Shown: positions 1 to 8,346 of the stretch, in pieces | How the letters are laid out: each line of letters opens with the position of its first letter | Numbering within the stretch: the first letter of the stretch is position 1 | Source: an uncultured Cellulophaga sp. | Lineage (GTDB): Bacteria; Bacteroidota; Bacteroidia; Flavobacteriales; Flavobacteriaceae | DNA: 64,000 nucleotides | Direction: 5' to 3' | Assembly (NCBI GenBank): GCA_947496695.1 | Contig: CANMEI010000001.1 | Location: forward strand, 1-64,000 | Program-made: the position numbers and the translations under genes | Notes under the pieces: model-generated | What the model was told of the DNA's origin: nothing | What the model saw: the letters and a program-made list of their open reading frames with translations, nothing else | The model's database searches: none

Positions 1-3000
1 GAATTCCCAACGGAACAAGCGGTAAAAACCTATGTTGATGCACAAGTGGGCGCTGTATCTCAAGATGATGACATTACTGCCGCTACTTTAAATGCCTCAA
101 GTTTATTAACAATTTCTGAAGGAGATACGGATGTAACAGTAAGTCTTGCCGACTTAGAAGAATCTGCAGATATTACTGCTAACACAAATGCTATAACCGC
201 AAATGCTTCGGATATCTCTGATAACGCAAGTGACATTGTAACCAATGCAACTGCAATTGCTGATGAAACTACTAGAGCTACAAATGCAGAAAATACGAAT
301 GCAACTTCGATTACAGCTTTAGGAACAACAAAAGAAAATACCGCTAACAAATCAACAGACGGAACTCTAGCGGATAACTCTGATGTTGAATTCCCAACGG
401 AACAAGCGGTAAAAACCTATGTTGATGCACAAATAGGCGCAGTATCTCAAGATGATGACATTACTGCCGCTACTTTAAATGCTTCTAGCTTATTAACTAT
501 TAGCGAAGGTGATACTGATGTAACTGTAAGTCTTGCCGACTTAGAAGAATCTGCTGACATCACAGCAAACGCAACTGCAATTACAGCTAATGCTTCGGAT
601 ATTTCTGATAACATAACTGACATTGCAACGAATACATCTGCAATCGCTACAAAAGAAAACACCGCTAACAAATCAACTGATGGAACTTTAGCCGATAATT
701 CTGATGTAGATTTCCCAACAGAGCAAGCGGTAAAAACATATGTAGATGTACAAGTTGGCTCAGTTAGTCAAGATGATGATATTACAGGCGCTACTTTAGA
801 TGCTTCTAGTATTTTGACTATTAGCGAAGGATCTACTGATGTTACCGTAAATCTTGCGGACTTAGAAGAATCTGCTGACATTACTGCTAACACAAATGCA
901 ATAACTGCAAATGCTTCGGATATCTCTGATAACGCAAGCGACATTGCAACAAATACAACTGCAATTGCTGACGAAACAACCAGAGCTACAAACGCAGAAA
1001 ATGTGAATACAAATGCAATCACTGCTTTAGGTACAACAAAAGAAAACACAGCTAACAAATCAACTGATGGAACTTTAGCCGATAACTCTGATGTGGATTT
1101 TCCAACAGAGCAAGCGGTAAAAACCTATGTTGATGCACAAGTAGGCGCAGTATCTCAAGATGATGACATTACCGCTGCTACTTTAAATGCTTCGAGCTTA
1201 TTAACTATTAGCGAAGGTGATACTGATGTAACTGTAAGTCTTGCCGACTTAGAAGAATCTGCTGATATTACTGCTAACACAAATGCAATTACGACTAATG
1301 CTTCGGATATTTCCGATAACGCAAGCGACATTGCAACGAATGCAACTGCAATTGCTGACGAAACTACTAGAGCTACAAATGCAGAAAATGCAAATGCAAC
1401 AGCTATAACTTCTTTAGGAACAACAAAAGAAAACACAGCTAACAAATCAACTGATGGAACTTTAGCCGATAACTCTGATGTGGATTTTCCAACAGAGCAA
1501 GCGGTAAAAACCTATGTTGATGCACAAGTAGGCGCAGTATCTCAAGATGATGACATTACTGCCGCAACTTTAAATGCTTCTAGCTTATTAACTATTAGCG
1601 AAGGTGATACGGATGTAACTGTAAGTCTTGCCGACTTAGAAGAATCTGCTGATATTACTGCTAACACAAATGCAATTACGACTAATGCTTCGGATATTTC
1701 CGATAACGCAAGCGACATTGTAACCAATGCAACTGCAATTGCTGATGAAACTACTAGAGCTACAAATGCAGAAAATGCAAATGCAACAGCTATAACTTCT
1801 TTAGGAACAACAAAAGAAGATACCACTAACAAATCAACAGACGGAACTTTAGCGGATAACTCTGATATTAACTTCCCAACGGAAAAAGCGGTAAAAACCT
1901 ATGTTGATGCACAAGTAGGCGCAGTATCTCAAGATGATGACATTACCGCTGCTACTTTAAATGCTTCGAGCTTATTAACTATTAGCGAAGGTGATACGGA
2001 TGTAACTGTAAGTCTTGCCGACTTAGAAGAATCTGCTGATATTACTGCTAACACAAATGCTATAACCGCAAATACTTCGGATATTTCGGATAATGCAACA
2101 GTGATTACATCTTTAGCTTCTGGTAAAGAAGATACAGCCAACAAATCTACCGACGGAACTCTAGCAGGTGAGTCTGATACTGATTTCCCTACTGAAAAAG
2201 CTGTAAAAACTTATGTAGATAATGCTATTGGAAATATTTCTGGAACTGGAAATATTGCTTCTACTGATTTAACTATAGGTGGTGATAATAATGCTCTACT
2301 AGGTGATGTTACTTTAGATATAAAAGCAAATGCAATCACTACAACTAAAATTAATCCTGGGGCAAATAATCAAATATTAACAACCGATAATACAGGTACT
2401 GTTTCATGGGTTGATTCAAGTAGCCTTGAACATTCTGGAACAACAGGTTCTTTATTTTATGCTGATACAGACGGTAGCCCGACTGAAAATAACGATCAAT
2501 TATTTTGGGATACAGCAAATAATAGATTAGGTATTGGGACTGATCAACCTGATAATAAATTACAAGTCACAGGAGCAATAAGATCTCAAGGCTTTTTAAA
2601 TTCCGATGGAAATGCAAACGAACCTGCATTTAGGTTTTCTGGAGATACAAATACGGGTATGTACAGAAGAGCTGCTGATGAAATTGGCTTTGCAGTTGGT
2701 GGCGACGATGCTATTATTATTGACGAGCCAACAACAGGTAATACTCATGTAATCATCACGCAATCATTAGAATTAGATGGTACATTAATTGACATTAATG
2801 ATTCTGCAGGTACAGCAGGACAAGTATTAACATCTACCGCTACTGGTACAGCTTGGATTGACCCTGCTTTAGTTAATGCCGGAGCAAGTAGCAGTCCCAT
2901 TAAGGCTATTGGTAAAATTTCCTCTGACGGGACAATTCTAAAAGCAACAACTGGAGTAACTGTAGTTAAAAATTTAGGAGAAGGACATTACACAATTACA

Positions 3001-3207
3001 TTACCTGCGGGAGCAACTAGCGATGCAAACTATATTATTCAGTTAACACAACCTGGAAGAGGCGGAAATGGTAATGACGACCCAGGCATTTCTTATAGCA
3101 ACCAAACAACAACAAGTTTTGATGTCATTATTGGAGATAATGACAATGGAGCTTCAGATAGAATCAGATTTGACTCTGAGTTTATGTTTACAATCTTAGA
3201 TCTATAA
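1..3207 (+). CDS. Large tandem-repeat surface stalk / tail-fibre-like protein (5' end outside window)
   Basis: The reading frame is open from base 1, so the true start and any signal peptide lie upstream. Residues up to about 735 are tandem repeats of roughly 129 residues. Each combines a beta-rich block (SQDDDIT...LLTISEGDTDVTVSLADLEES), a seven-residue-periodic Thr/Asn/Ala stretch (ITANTNA, ITANASD, ISDNASD) that looks like a trimeric coiled-coil stalk, and a linker with FPTEQAVKTYVD. That last motif recurs in phage tail fibres and Bacteroidota surface proteins. After the repeats come an NNRLGIGTDQP motif, a short RFSGDTNTGMYRR block as in fibre heads, and a unique tail. No T9SS C-terminal domain or endosialidase chaperone domain is visible. 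Adhesin or surface fibre is an inference. A secreted fibre-like gene follows 17 nt later. Confidence 0.75.
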   Translation, partial: EFPTEQAVKTYVDAQVGAVSQDDDITAATLNASSLLTISEGDTDVTVSLADLEESADITANTNAITANASDISDNASDIVTNATAIADETTRATNAENTNATSITALGTTKENTANKSTDGTLADNSDVEFPTEQAVKTYVDAQIGAVSQDDDITAATLNASSLLTISEGDTDVTVSLADLEESADITANATAITANASDISDNITDIATNTSAIATKENTANKSTDGTLADNSDVDFPTEQAVKTYVDVQVGSVSQDDDITGATLDASSILTISEGSTDVTVNLADLEESADITANTNAITANASDISDNASDIATNTTAIADETTRATNAENVNTNAITALGTTKENTANKSTDGTLADNSDVDFPTEQAVKTYVDAQVGAVSQDDDITAATLNASSLLTISEGDTDVTVSLADLEESADITANTNAITTNASDISDNASDIATNATAIADETTRATNAENANATAITSLGTTKENTANKSTDGTLADNSDVDFPTEQAVKTYVDAQVGAVSQDDDITAATLNASSLLTISEGDTDVTVSLADLEESADITANTNAITTNASDISDNASDIVTNATAIADETTRATNAENANATAITSLGTTKEDTTNKSTDGTLADNSDINFPTEKAVKTYVDAQVGAVSQDDDITAATLNASSLLTISEGDTDVTVSLADLEESADITANTNAITANTSDISDNATVITSLASGKEDTANKSTDGTLAGESDTDFPTEKAVKTYVDNAIGNISGTGNIASTDLTIGGDNNALLGDVTLDIKANAITTTKINPGANNQILTTDNTGTVSWVDSSSLEHSGTTGSLFYADTDGSPTENNDQLFWDTANNRLGIGTDQPDNKLQVTGAIRSQGFLNSDGNANEPAFRFSGDTNTGMYRRAADEIGFAVGGDDAIIIDEPTTGNTHVIITQSLELDGTLIDINDSAGTAGQVLTSTATGTAWIDPALVNAGASSSPIKAIGKISSDGTILKATTGVTVVKNLGEGHYTITLPAGATSDANYIIQLTQPGRGGNGNDDPGISYSNQTTTSFDVIIGDNDNGASDRIRFDSEFMFTILDL
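55..2200 (+). repeat. In-frame tandem repeats, 387-bp unit (five full-length or near, one truncated)
   Basis: Copies of the block encoding VSQDDDIT begin near 55, 442, 763, 1150, 1537 and 1924. The spacing is 387 bp except for 321 bp between the second and third, which is an in-frame loss of 22 codons from the heptad stretch. The last unit is shortened further and runs into unique sequence. The copies at 1150 and 1537 are almost identical at the DNA level, which suggests recent duplication or gene conversion. The array continues left of the window: base 1 already lies inside a unit. Confidence 0.93.
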
Positions 3208-3224
3208 TCAAAAAAAACAACCAA

Positions 3225-4088
3225 ATGAAAAAACAAATCTTATTCTTATTTTTTATAACATGCTCGTTAACCATGAGTTCACAAATAGATGGGAGATATT
3301 TACTAGGACTTACGGAAGCTACAAACACAGAAATTGCAACTATCATTAACCCTATTGAAGGTTCCATTCTTTATAATTCTGAAGAAGAGCATATATTTTT
3401 AAATACCTCTTCTGGATTTTCAAAAGTATTAATGATTGATACTGGTCAAACTGATTATTGGTCTACAACTGGCAATTCAAATATTGATGAGGCAAATCAT
3501 TTTATTGGAACAGTAGATCTAAAAGATTTAATTTTTAAAACTAATGATACAGAACATATTAGAATTACGTCAACTGGAAGTATTGGAATAAACACAATAA
3601 CCCCACAAGCACAACTTGATATTGAAAGTACAGGTGTTCCTTTACGCATTCAACCAAGTAGCATTACTCCAACGGGCACTACCGACGGGCAATTATTTAT
3701 TGGTGATGATGGTATTTTATATGCTTATGATACAGGTAGAGGTAAGTGGCTTAGTGTAGATAGAACATTAATTAACTATGAAAGTTTATTAACTGCAGCA
3801 AATGCTGTTTATATTGGTGCAAGCGGAGTAAGAATGACAAGAGATGCTACTATAACATCAATAACAGCCCAAAGTAGTACTGTTTTAGGAACACCTTGGT
3901 CAATCGAAGTTAGAAAAAATGGACTTACAGGGGATCTTTTAACACTAGGAATTTCATCCACACAAAATGGAAATCATAATAATAATGTAAATATTGATGT
4001 TAACGAAGGTGATTATCTAAAAATTTATTGTAATGGTATTTTGGTTGTTATGCCACAAGCTTTAATTGAAATAGCATGGAGAAAATAA
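3225..4088 (+). CDS. Secreted fibre-like protein
   Basis: 287 residues with a clear N-terminal signal peptide (MKKQILFLFFITCSLTMSSQ, cleaved near SSQ). The middle holds SIGINTITPQAQLDI, a variant of the LGIGTxxPxxxLDV motif shared with the gene before it and with many Bacteroidota fibre proteins. The C-terminal 100 residues form a beta-rich block containing ITAQSS, WSIEVRKNG and a closing IEIAWRK, and look like a compact jelly-roll-like head domain. It starts 17 nt after the repeat protein and its last 13 nt overlap the next gene, so the three are probably one operon. Function is not known. A fibre tip or structural partner of the upstream stalk is an inference from shared motifs and position. 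Confidence 0.7.
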   Translation: MKKQILFLFFITCSLTMSSQIDGRYLLGLTEATNTEIATIINPIEGSILYNSEEEHIFLNTSSGFSKVLMIDTGQTDYWSTTGNSNIDEANHFIGTVDLKDLIFKTNDTEHIRITSTGSIGINTITPQAQLDIESTGVPLRIQPSSITPTGTTDGQLFIGDDGILYAYDTGRGKWLSVDRTLINYESLLTAANAVYIGASGVRMTRDATITSITAQSSTVLGTPWSIEVRKNGLTGDLLTLGISSTQNGNHNNNVNIDVNEGDYLKIYCNGILVVMPQALIEIAWRK

Positions 4089-5236
4089 AATTATTAGTTT
4101 TTCTATTTTTAACTTACTTTACTTGTAATGCTCAAGAAGCATTGCAAAATTTTGGCGCTCTAAAAATACATAACACTGGTGGCATTGGTTTTCACGCAAA
4201 TCTAATTAATAATGGCATTTTTGACGACAATTATGGTATTGCTGGTTTTTACAATGATGATGAGTCTACTATTTCAGGAGCTTTCAGACCTACATTTAAT
4301 GATATTGAAGTTGTTGTAAGTAACAATTTAAATTTAGAAGTTGGTGTTGCTATTACCAATAACAGCAATTTTATACTAGGAAACATAATCACTCCAAAAG
4401 ATCAATTAGACATTACACTTGATTATACCAATGAAGCTTTTTATACTGGCGAGACCGAAACCACAAAAGTGGATGGATATGCAAGTATTACTAACAAAAA
4501 AGGATTTATATTTCCAGTTGGAAATGAAAACAAATTACGCCCTTTAACACTTTTATCTTCTGAAATTAATGTTATTGCAAAATGCGCTTATTTCTATGAA
4601 GATCCGAATACTCCATCGACATTTAACACTTTTTTCAATACAGTAAATTCTTCTCTTGAAGTATTAAGTGTTAGCACTTATGAATTTTGGGATTTAGATA
4701 GTGAAATACCTTCTACCATAAATCTAACATGGGATGAAGAAAGTGAAATTAATTCTATAACACCTCGGTTAAAAGATTTAGCCGTTGTTGGCTGGAGTGT
4801 CGAAAATCAGACCTGGGAAAGTTTAGGTAATATTGGATACTCAGGAGATTTCACAGCAGGAAACATAACTTCCGACACATTTATCCCTAATGAATATGAG
4901 ATAATAACTTTTGGCGAAAGCATTGGTTCAAAAACTAAAACTGCTGATAATTTAAATTTACACAACTTTATTCTTACTCCGAATGGTGATGGTACTAATG
5001 ACTATTTTATTATAGATGCTGTTGAACTTTCTCCTAATAATGTTTTACAAATTTTTAATAGATGGGGTAGAGTTGTTTATGAGAAAGAAAATTATCAAAA
5101 CACATTTGAAGGCACTTCTAATAATAGTTATACAATTTTAACAGATATTAAATTACCAGACGGTGTCTACTTTTATATCATAAACCTTTATGATATTGAG
5201 TTTAAACATCAAGGTTTTCTGTATATTGATAATTAA
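4076..5236 (+). CDS. T9SS type B sorting domain-containing secreted protein
   Basis: 386 residues with an N-terminal signal peptide (MEKIKLLVFLFLTYFTCNAQ). The last 90 residues match the gliding-motility-associated (CHU_C-like) sorting domain: FILTPNGDGTNDYF, then LQIFNRWGRVVYE, then LPDGVYFYII, ending GFLYIDN. In Bacteroidota this domain directs export through the type IX system and attachment to the cell surface. The N-terminal part contains a beta-rich region seen in surface proteins and no enzyme motif I recognise. It overlaps the preceding gene by 13 nt, so the operon appears to make a surface structure with this protein as the T9SS-delivered member. The sorting domain is a confident call; the role is not known. 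Confidence 0.85.
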   Translation: MEKIKLLVFLFLTYFTCNAQEALQNFGALKIHNTGGIGFHANLINNGIFDDNYGIAGFYNDDESTISGAFRPTFNDIEVVVSNNLNLEVGVAITNNSNFILGNIITPKDQLDITLDYTNEAFYTGETETTKVDGYASITNKKGFIFPVGNENKLRPLTLLSSEINVIAKCAYFYEDPNTPSTFNTFFNTVNSSLEVLSVSTYEFWDLDSEIPSTINLTWDEESEINSITPRLKDLAVVGWSVENQTWESLGNIGYSGDFTAGNITSDTFIPNEYEIITFGESIGSKTKTADNLNLHNFILTPNGDGTNDYFIIDAVELSPNNVLQIFNRWGRVVYEKENYQNTFEGTSNNSYTILTDIKLPDGVYFYIINLYDIEFKHQGFLYIDN

Positions 5237-5266
5237 AACTAAAATTAGCTAAGGCTTTAGTTTTCT
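5235..5266 (+). terminator. Terminator after the surface-protein operon
   Basis: A 9-bp stem (AAAACTAAA / TTTAGTTTT) with a 12-nt loop overlaps the stop codon of the T9SS cargo gene and is followed by a short T-rich run. Confidence 0.6.
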
Positions 5267-5312
5267 TAGAATAGAAATAATTATCTTTAATTTTTATTCT
5301 AATTAAACAATA

Positions 5313-5771
5313 ATGACTACAAATTCCGTTAATAAGTTAGCGTTACGTTTTATTCCTGCTGAAGAAACCTATATTGTTAGGCATCCAGTTCTTAGACCAG
5401 GAAGACCTTTATCTAGCTGTGTTTTTGATGGAGATACTCACGAAACTACATTGCATGTTGGAGGTTACTTAAATAATGAATTGGTTGCTGTAGGTTCTTT
5501 TTTTAAGAATGATCATGCAGAACATAATTTGCAAAATGCAATACAATTAAGAGGTATGGCTGTTTTAGAAGCCCATCATAAAAAAGGATTTGGACGTCAA
5601 ATTCTAGAATATGCTGAAACCTATTTTAAAAATAAAAACAAAAATATAATTTGGATGAATGCTAGAGTTAGCGCTTTAAAATTTTATTCCAAATTAGAAT
5701 ACAACACAATTGGTACTGTTTTTGACATACCGTTAGTAGGTGAACATTATGTTCTCTTTAAAAATTTATAA
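5313..5771 (+). CDS. GNAT-family N-acetyltransferase
   Basis: 152 residues, the usual length for a single GNAT domain. The acetyl-CoA-binding region is visible as QLRGMAVLEAHHKKGFGRQIL, with the Q/R-x-x-G-x-G/A type loop at KKGFGRQ, preceded by a beta-strand that leads into the motif (LVAVGSFF). WMNARVSALKFYSKLEY near the C-terminus is the typical strand-helix of the acceptor side. The substrate cannot be read from the sequence. The gene overlaps the following peptidase gene by 1 nt (TAATG), so the two are translationally coupled. A near-consensus -7 box (TATCTTTA, about 5283) lies upstream. Confidence 0.82.
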   Translation: MTTNSVNKLALRFIPAEETYIVRHPVLRPGRPLSSCVFDGDTHETTLHVGGYLNNELVAVGSFFKNDHAEHNLQNAIQLRGMAVLEAHHKKGFGRQILEYAETYFKNKNKNIIWMNARVSALKFYSKLEYNTIGTVFDIPLVGEHYVLFKNL

Positions 5772-6511
5772 TGATGGAAAGAAGATCGTTTATTAAAAAA
5801 AGTACCATAGCTGGTTTAGGTTTAAGTATTTTACCTAATATTTCTTTAGCAAATACAGAAAATCTAGATTATTCAATCCTTGAGCTAATGGGTAAAATAG
5901 ATATTGATTTATACGGGGAAGGTTATAAATTAAAAAAAGAAGCCCATGATGCTTTCATTCAAATGAAAAGAGCAGCATATACTAGTGGTATCAATTTAAA
6001 AATTGTTTCTAGTTATCGTAGTTTCGATCGTCAACAATTAATCTTTGAACGTAAATTTATAAACTATACCGATGATGGTATGGAACCACTTGATGCTATT
6101 GCTAAAATAGTAGAGTATTCGACTATTCCTGGTACTAGCAGACATCATTGGGGTACAGATATAGATGTTATTGATGCTTATAAAAAAGTAGAAGGCGATG
6201 TTTTAGTACCTTCAAAATATGGAGAAGGACAACCATTTGCTGATTTTAAAAAATGGATGGATGAAAATTCTGAAGATTTTGGATTTTATTTAGTGTATGA
6301 TGATAATCCACGAAGAAGAGGATTTAATTATGAGCCTTGGCACTATAGCTATGCTCCTATTTCTATACCAATGTTAGAATCTTTTAGAAGTAAAAATATA
6401 ATGCAAGTTTATAAAAATGAAGACTTTTTAGGAAGTGAAAATTTAACCTCTGGTTTTTTAAGAACTTATATAACAAATAATATTTTAGATATAAACCCTA
6501 AACTTTTATAG
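5771..6511 (+). CDS. M15-family D-alanyl-D-alanine carboxypeptidase-like protein, Tat-exported
   Basis: 246 residues. The N-terminus MERRSFIKKSTIAGLGLSILP is a twin-arginine signal, and the second Met (5774) could equally be the start. The zinc-peptidase signature of the VanY/M15 family is present: SYRSFDRQ, then GTSRHHWGTDIDVID with the His and Asp ligands, then EPWHYSY with the last His and the Glu. Such enzymes trim D-Ala from peptidoglycan peptides in the periplasm. Tat export suggests folding or metal loading before transport. It sits directly behind a GNAT gene (1-nt overlap) and ends in its own terminator. Whether it acts as a DD- or LD-carboxypeptidase cannot be read from sequence. 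Confidence 0.86.
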   Translation: MMERRSFIKKSTIAGLGLSILPNISLANTENLDYSILELMGKIDIDLYGEGYKLKKEAHDAFIQMKRAAYTSGINLKIVSSYRSFDRQQLIFERKFINYTDDGMEPLDAIAKIVEYSTIPGTSRHHWGTDIDVIDAYKKVEGDVLVPSKYGEGQPFADFKKWMDENSEDFGFYLVYDDNPRRRGFNYEPWHYSYAPISIPMLESFRSKNIMQVYKNEDFLGSENLTSGFLRTYITNNILDINPKLL

Positions 6512-6518
6512 GGTTTTT
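6493..6518 (+). terminator. Terminator overlapping the M15 peptidase stop codon
   Basis: A 7-bp stem AAACCCT/AGGGTTT with about a 10-nt loop, followed by TTT. The right arm begins within the TAG stop. Confidence 0.7.
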
Positions 6519-6549
6519 GTATTTTACCAATCGCTAAATAACACTAACC

Positions 6550-7314
6550 ATGAAAAGAGGCAATTGGAAAATACGAATATTTATAGGTCTTGCTATTGTT
6601 GCTTTTGCGTTTATACAAAAGTGTAATAATAAAGAAGAAAATCCATATACGAATAGAGTTCAAAACATTAACATGTCTTCTGAACAAGAAATAGCCATTG
6701 GATTACAGAGTAAGCCCGAAATTACACAACAATATGGTGGCTTATATCCTGATGAAAAGCTACAAACATTAGTTGATGCTATTGGTAATAAATTAATTCA
6801 AAATAGCATTGCTAAAGACACTCCTTACCAATATGAGTTTCATTTACTAGCAGACCCAAATACAATTAATGCCTTTGCACTACCTGGCGGACAAGTATTT
6901 ATTACTTACGCACTTTTCTCTCAATTAACAGAAGCTCAATTAGCTGGAGTTTTGGGTCACGAAATAGGACATGTTATTGGTAGACATTCTGCTGAACGTA
7001 TTGCAGACAGTAGCTTTTGGCAAACTGTTACCATGGGAGCAACTGTTGGTGCCGATGCCGGAAATATCGTCGGAAGCATTGGTCAAAACACTTTATTAAA
7101 AAATGGTCGTGGTGACGAATTAGAAAGTGATGATTTAGGTGTACTTTTTATGATGCAGTCTGGTTATGACCCTTATGAAATGATAAAAGTTATGAAAATT
7201 TTGAAAGCCGCAGGTGGCTCAAGTAACGTTCCAGAATTTCAAAGTACACACCCAGATCCTGAAAATAGAATTGAAAAAATTAAAGAATCGATTTTAAAAT
7301 ATAAAAATCAATAA
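6550..7314 (+). CDS. M48-family zinc metalloprotease, membrane-anchored
   Basis: 254 residues. The catalytic motif HExxH is seen in LGHEIGHVIGRHSAER, and the third zinc ligand Glu lies in DELESDDLG about 50 residues further on, as in M48 (HtpX/BepA-like) peptidases. An N-terminal hydrophobic segment (IFIGLAIVAFAF) ending at a cysteine (IQKC) could be a lipoprotein signal, although the lipobox is atypical. The family degrades misfolded envelope proteins, and this small periplasmic form lacks the TPR region of BepA. It is flanked by terminators or promoters on both sides and looks monocistronic. The protease class is certain; the substrate is not known. Confidence 0.87.
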   Translation: MKRGNWKIRIFIGLAIVAFAFIQKCNNKEENPYTNRVQNINMSSEQEIAIGLQSKPEITQQYGGLYPDEKLQTLVDAIGNKLIQNSIAKDTPYQYEFHLLADPNTINAFALPGGQVFITYALFSQLTEAQLAGVLGHEIGHVIGRHSAERIADSSFWQTVTMGATVGADAGNIVGSIGQNTLLKNGRGDELESDDLGVLFMMQSGYDPYEMIKVMKILKAAGGSSNVPEFQSTHPDPENRIEKIKESILKYKNQ

Positions 7315-7368
7315 TCATGTATTTCATCTAATAAATGTTAAATTCAGCTATTTTCTTTTATATTTTTA

Positions 7369-7376
7369 TAATTTTG
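7369..7376 (+). promoter_or_regulatory. Bacteroidota -7 promoter box for the 55-residue ORF
   Basis: TAATTTTG matches TAnnTTTG exactly and leaves a leader of about 70 nt before the ATG at 7451. Confidence 0.55.
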
Positions 7377-7450
7377 TAACTCCCAAGTTATTACACATTT
7401 ATCTTCACCCTTATAGCTTTGATTTTATAAATCATCTAAATAAGACTATA

Positions 7451-7618
7451 ATGGGAACACTTTTACACTTTAAGAACCTTTATTTAGAAGCATTTGAAAA
7501 TTGTAAACCCGCATTTTTGGTGGTTTTACTTAAGATTTATTCTCTTTTTTCAATTGCAATGATATCTATGGCACTTTATGCATTTATGTATAGAGCAATT
7601 AATGGATTCAAATTTTAA
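7451..7618 (+). CDS. Small membrane protein, 55 residues (resembles DUF6747-type peptides)
   Basis: An ATG-initiated frame encodes 55 residues: a short amphipathic start (MGTLLHFKNLYLEAFENCKP), then a hydrophobic run (AFLVVLLKIYSLFSIAMISM) that would span the membrane, and a tail ALYAFMYRAINGFKF. A consensus -7 box stands about 75 nt upstream and a hairpin follows. From memory, a Flavobacteriaceae family of similar length (DUF6747) has the same pattern of LYLEAF, a hydrophobic middle and a RxxxGF end. That assignment is tentative. Function unknown. It is flanked by a protease gene and a convergent ankyrin gene, neither of which suggests a role. Confidence 0.62.
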   Translation: MGTLLHFKNLYLEAFENCKPAFLVVLLKIYSLFSIAMISMALYAFMYRAINGFKF

Positions 7619-7669
7619 TATTTATACGTTTTACAAGAACACTATAAATATTAATACTAAATGAAAATG

Positions 7670-7701
7670 AAAAAGCCATTTACATGTGTAGATGGCCTTT
7701 T
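7670..7701. terminator. Hairpin between convergent genes, probable terminator
   Basis: A stem around AGCCAT/ATGGC extends to about 15 pairs with one mismatch and one G-T pair. On the minus strand it is followed by a strong T-run, so it mainly serves the ankyrin gene; the plus-strand T-run is only four bases. Confidence 0.6.
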
Positions 7702-7723
7702 AAAATTTCAAGGAAAATTACTT

Positions 7724-8122
7724 TTACTTTTTCCAATTTTCTTTAATTACCGCCATAGCTTGTTTTGCATTAGAAAGCTCAGCATACCTTTTAATACTAT
7801 GTCCTTTATCAGACTTTGTTCTAATATCAGCACCATTTGCAATTAAAATTTCTAAAATTTCAGTTTTGTTGTAACGTGCTGCAAAAATAGCTGGTGTTAA
7901 CCCTAAAGACTTTTTGTTCACATCTTCCCCTAAAGCTATCATACTTTTAACTACATCAACTTTCCCTTTTAAAATTGCATGACAAAATGAATTTAAACCT
8001 TCTGGCTTATCTAATTTTACTATTGCATTAGGGACAGTTTCTGTTCTTGAATAAGTATTAGCATTCATTGAAATTGAACAAAGTGCAAAACTTAAAACGG
8101 CAATTGAGATTGATTTTTTCAT
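7724..8122 (-). CDS. Secreted ankyrin-repeat protein
   Basis: 132 residues with a signal peptide (MKKSISIAVLSFALCSISMNAN). The mature part carries two or three ankyrin repeats: FCHAILKGKVDVVKSMIALGEDVN, then GLTPAIFAARYNKTEILEILIANGADI, then a partial GHSIKRYAELS. The helix-turn-helix consensus (TPaxxAarxnxxeilexLlanGADi) is clear. Ankyrin repeats bind other proteins; the partner here is unknown and the export to the periplasm is predicted from the leader. The gene is convergent with the 55-residue ORF. I see no TAnnTTTG box upstream. Confidence 0.85.
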   Translation of the reverse strand: MKKSISIAVLSFALCSISMNANTYSRTETVPNAIVKLDKPEGLNSFCHAILKGKVDVVKSMIALGEDVNKKSLGLTPAIFAARYNKTEILEILIANGADIRTKSDKGHSIKRYAELSNAKQAMAVIKENWKK

Positions 8123-8327
8123 GATTGTGATTTTTTGATTGATGATGAATATTTATTTATTTATACTATTAGAGACGATGATAATCATATTTTGTTTCAC
8201 TTAAATTTAGTAAATAACATTTTTTTAACATTTAAACTGTTTTAAATATGAAACATATTTTCAAGTTGAAAGCTTAAAAAGGAAGTCTATTTTTTAGCTT
8301 TTACTACCATTTCATCTTACTTTTGTA

Positions 8328-8335
8328 ATATTAAA
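8328..8335 (+). promoter_or_regulatory. -7 promoter box for gpmI
   Basis: TACTTTTG, an exact TAnnTTTG match, lies 11 nt before the gpmI ATG, so the mRNA leader is very short. The 224-nt gap from the ankyrin gene (8123-8346) holds nothing else I recognise. Confidence 0.6.
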
Positions 8336-8346
8336 TTAGTTATCCC

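Noticed and set aside
60..2144. A ladder of minus-strand reading frames of 71-96 codons spaced 387 bp
   Set aside because: They are the antisense of the repeat units and share their period. They have no promoters, and their hydrophobic composition is a by-product of the Asp/Ala/Thr-rich sense code.
1..5236. Prophage tail module, because of tail-fibre-like motifs
   Set aside because: No other phage genes (terminase, portal, capsid, integrase) or attachment sites are near, and the third gene has a T9SS sorting domain. The motifs are also common in bacterial surface proteins.
7661..7846. 61-codon plus-strand frame
   Set aside because: It begins in the terminator hairpin and lies antisense to the ankyrin gene; no promoter box or family signature.
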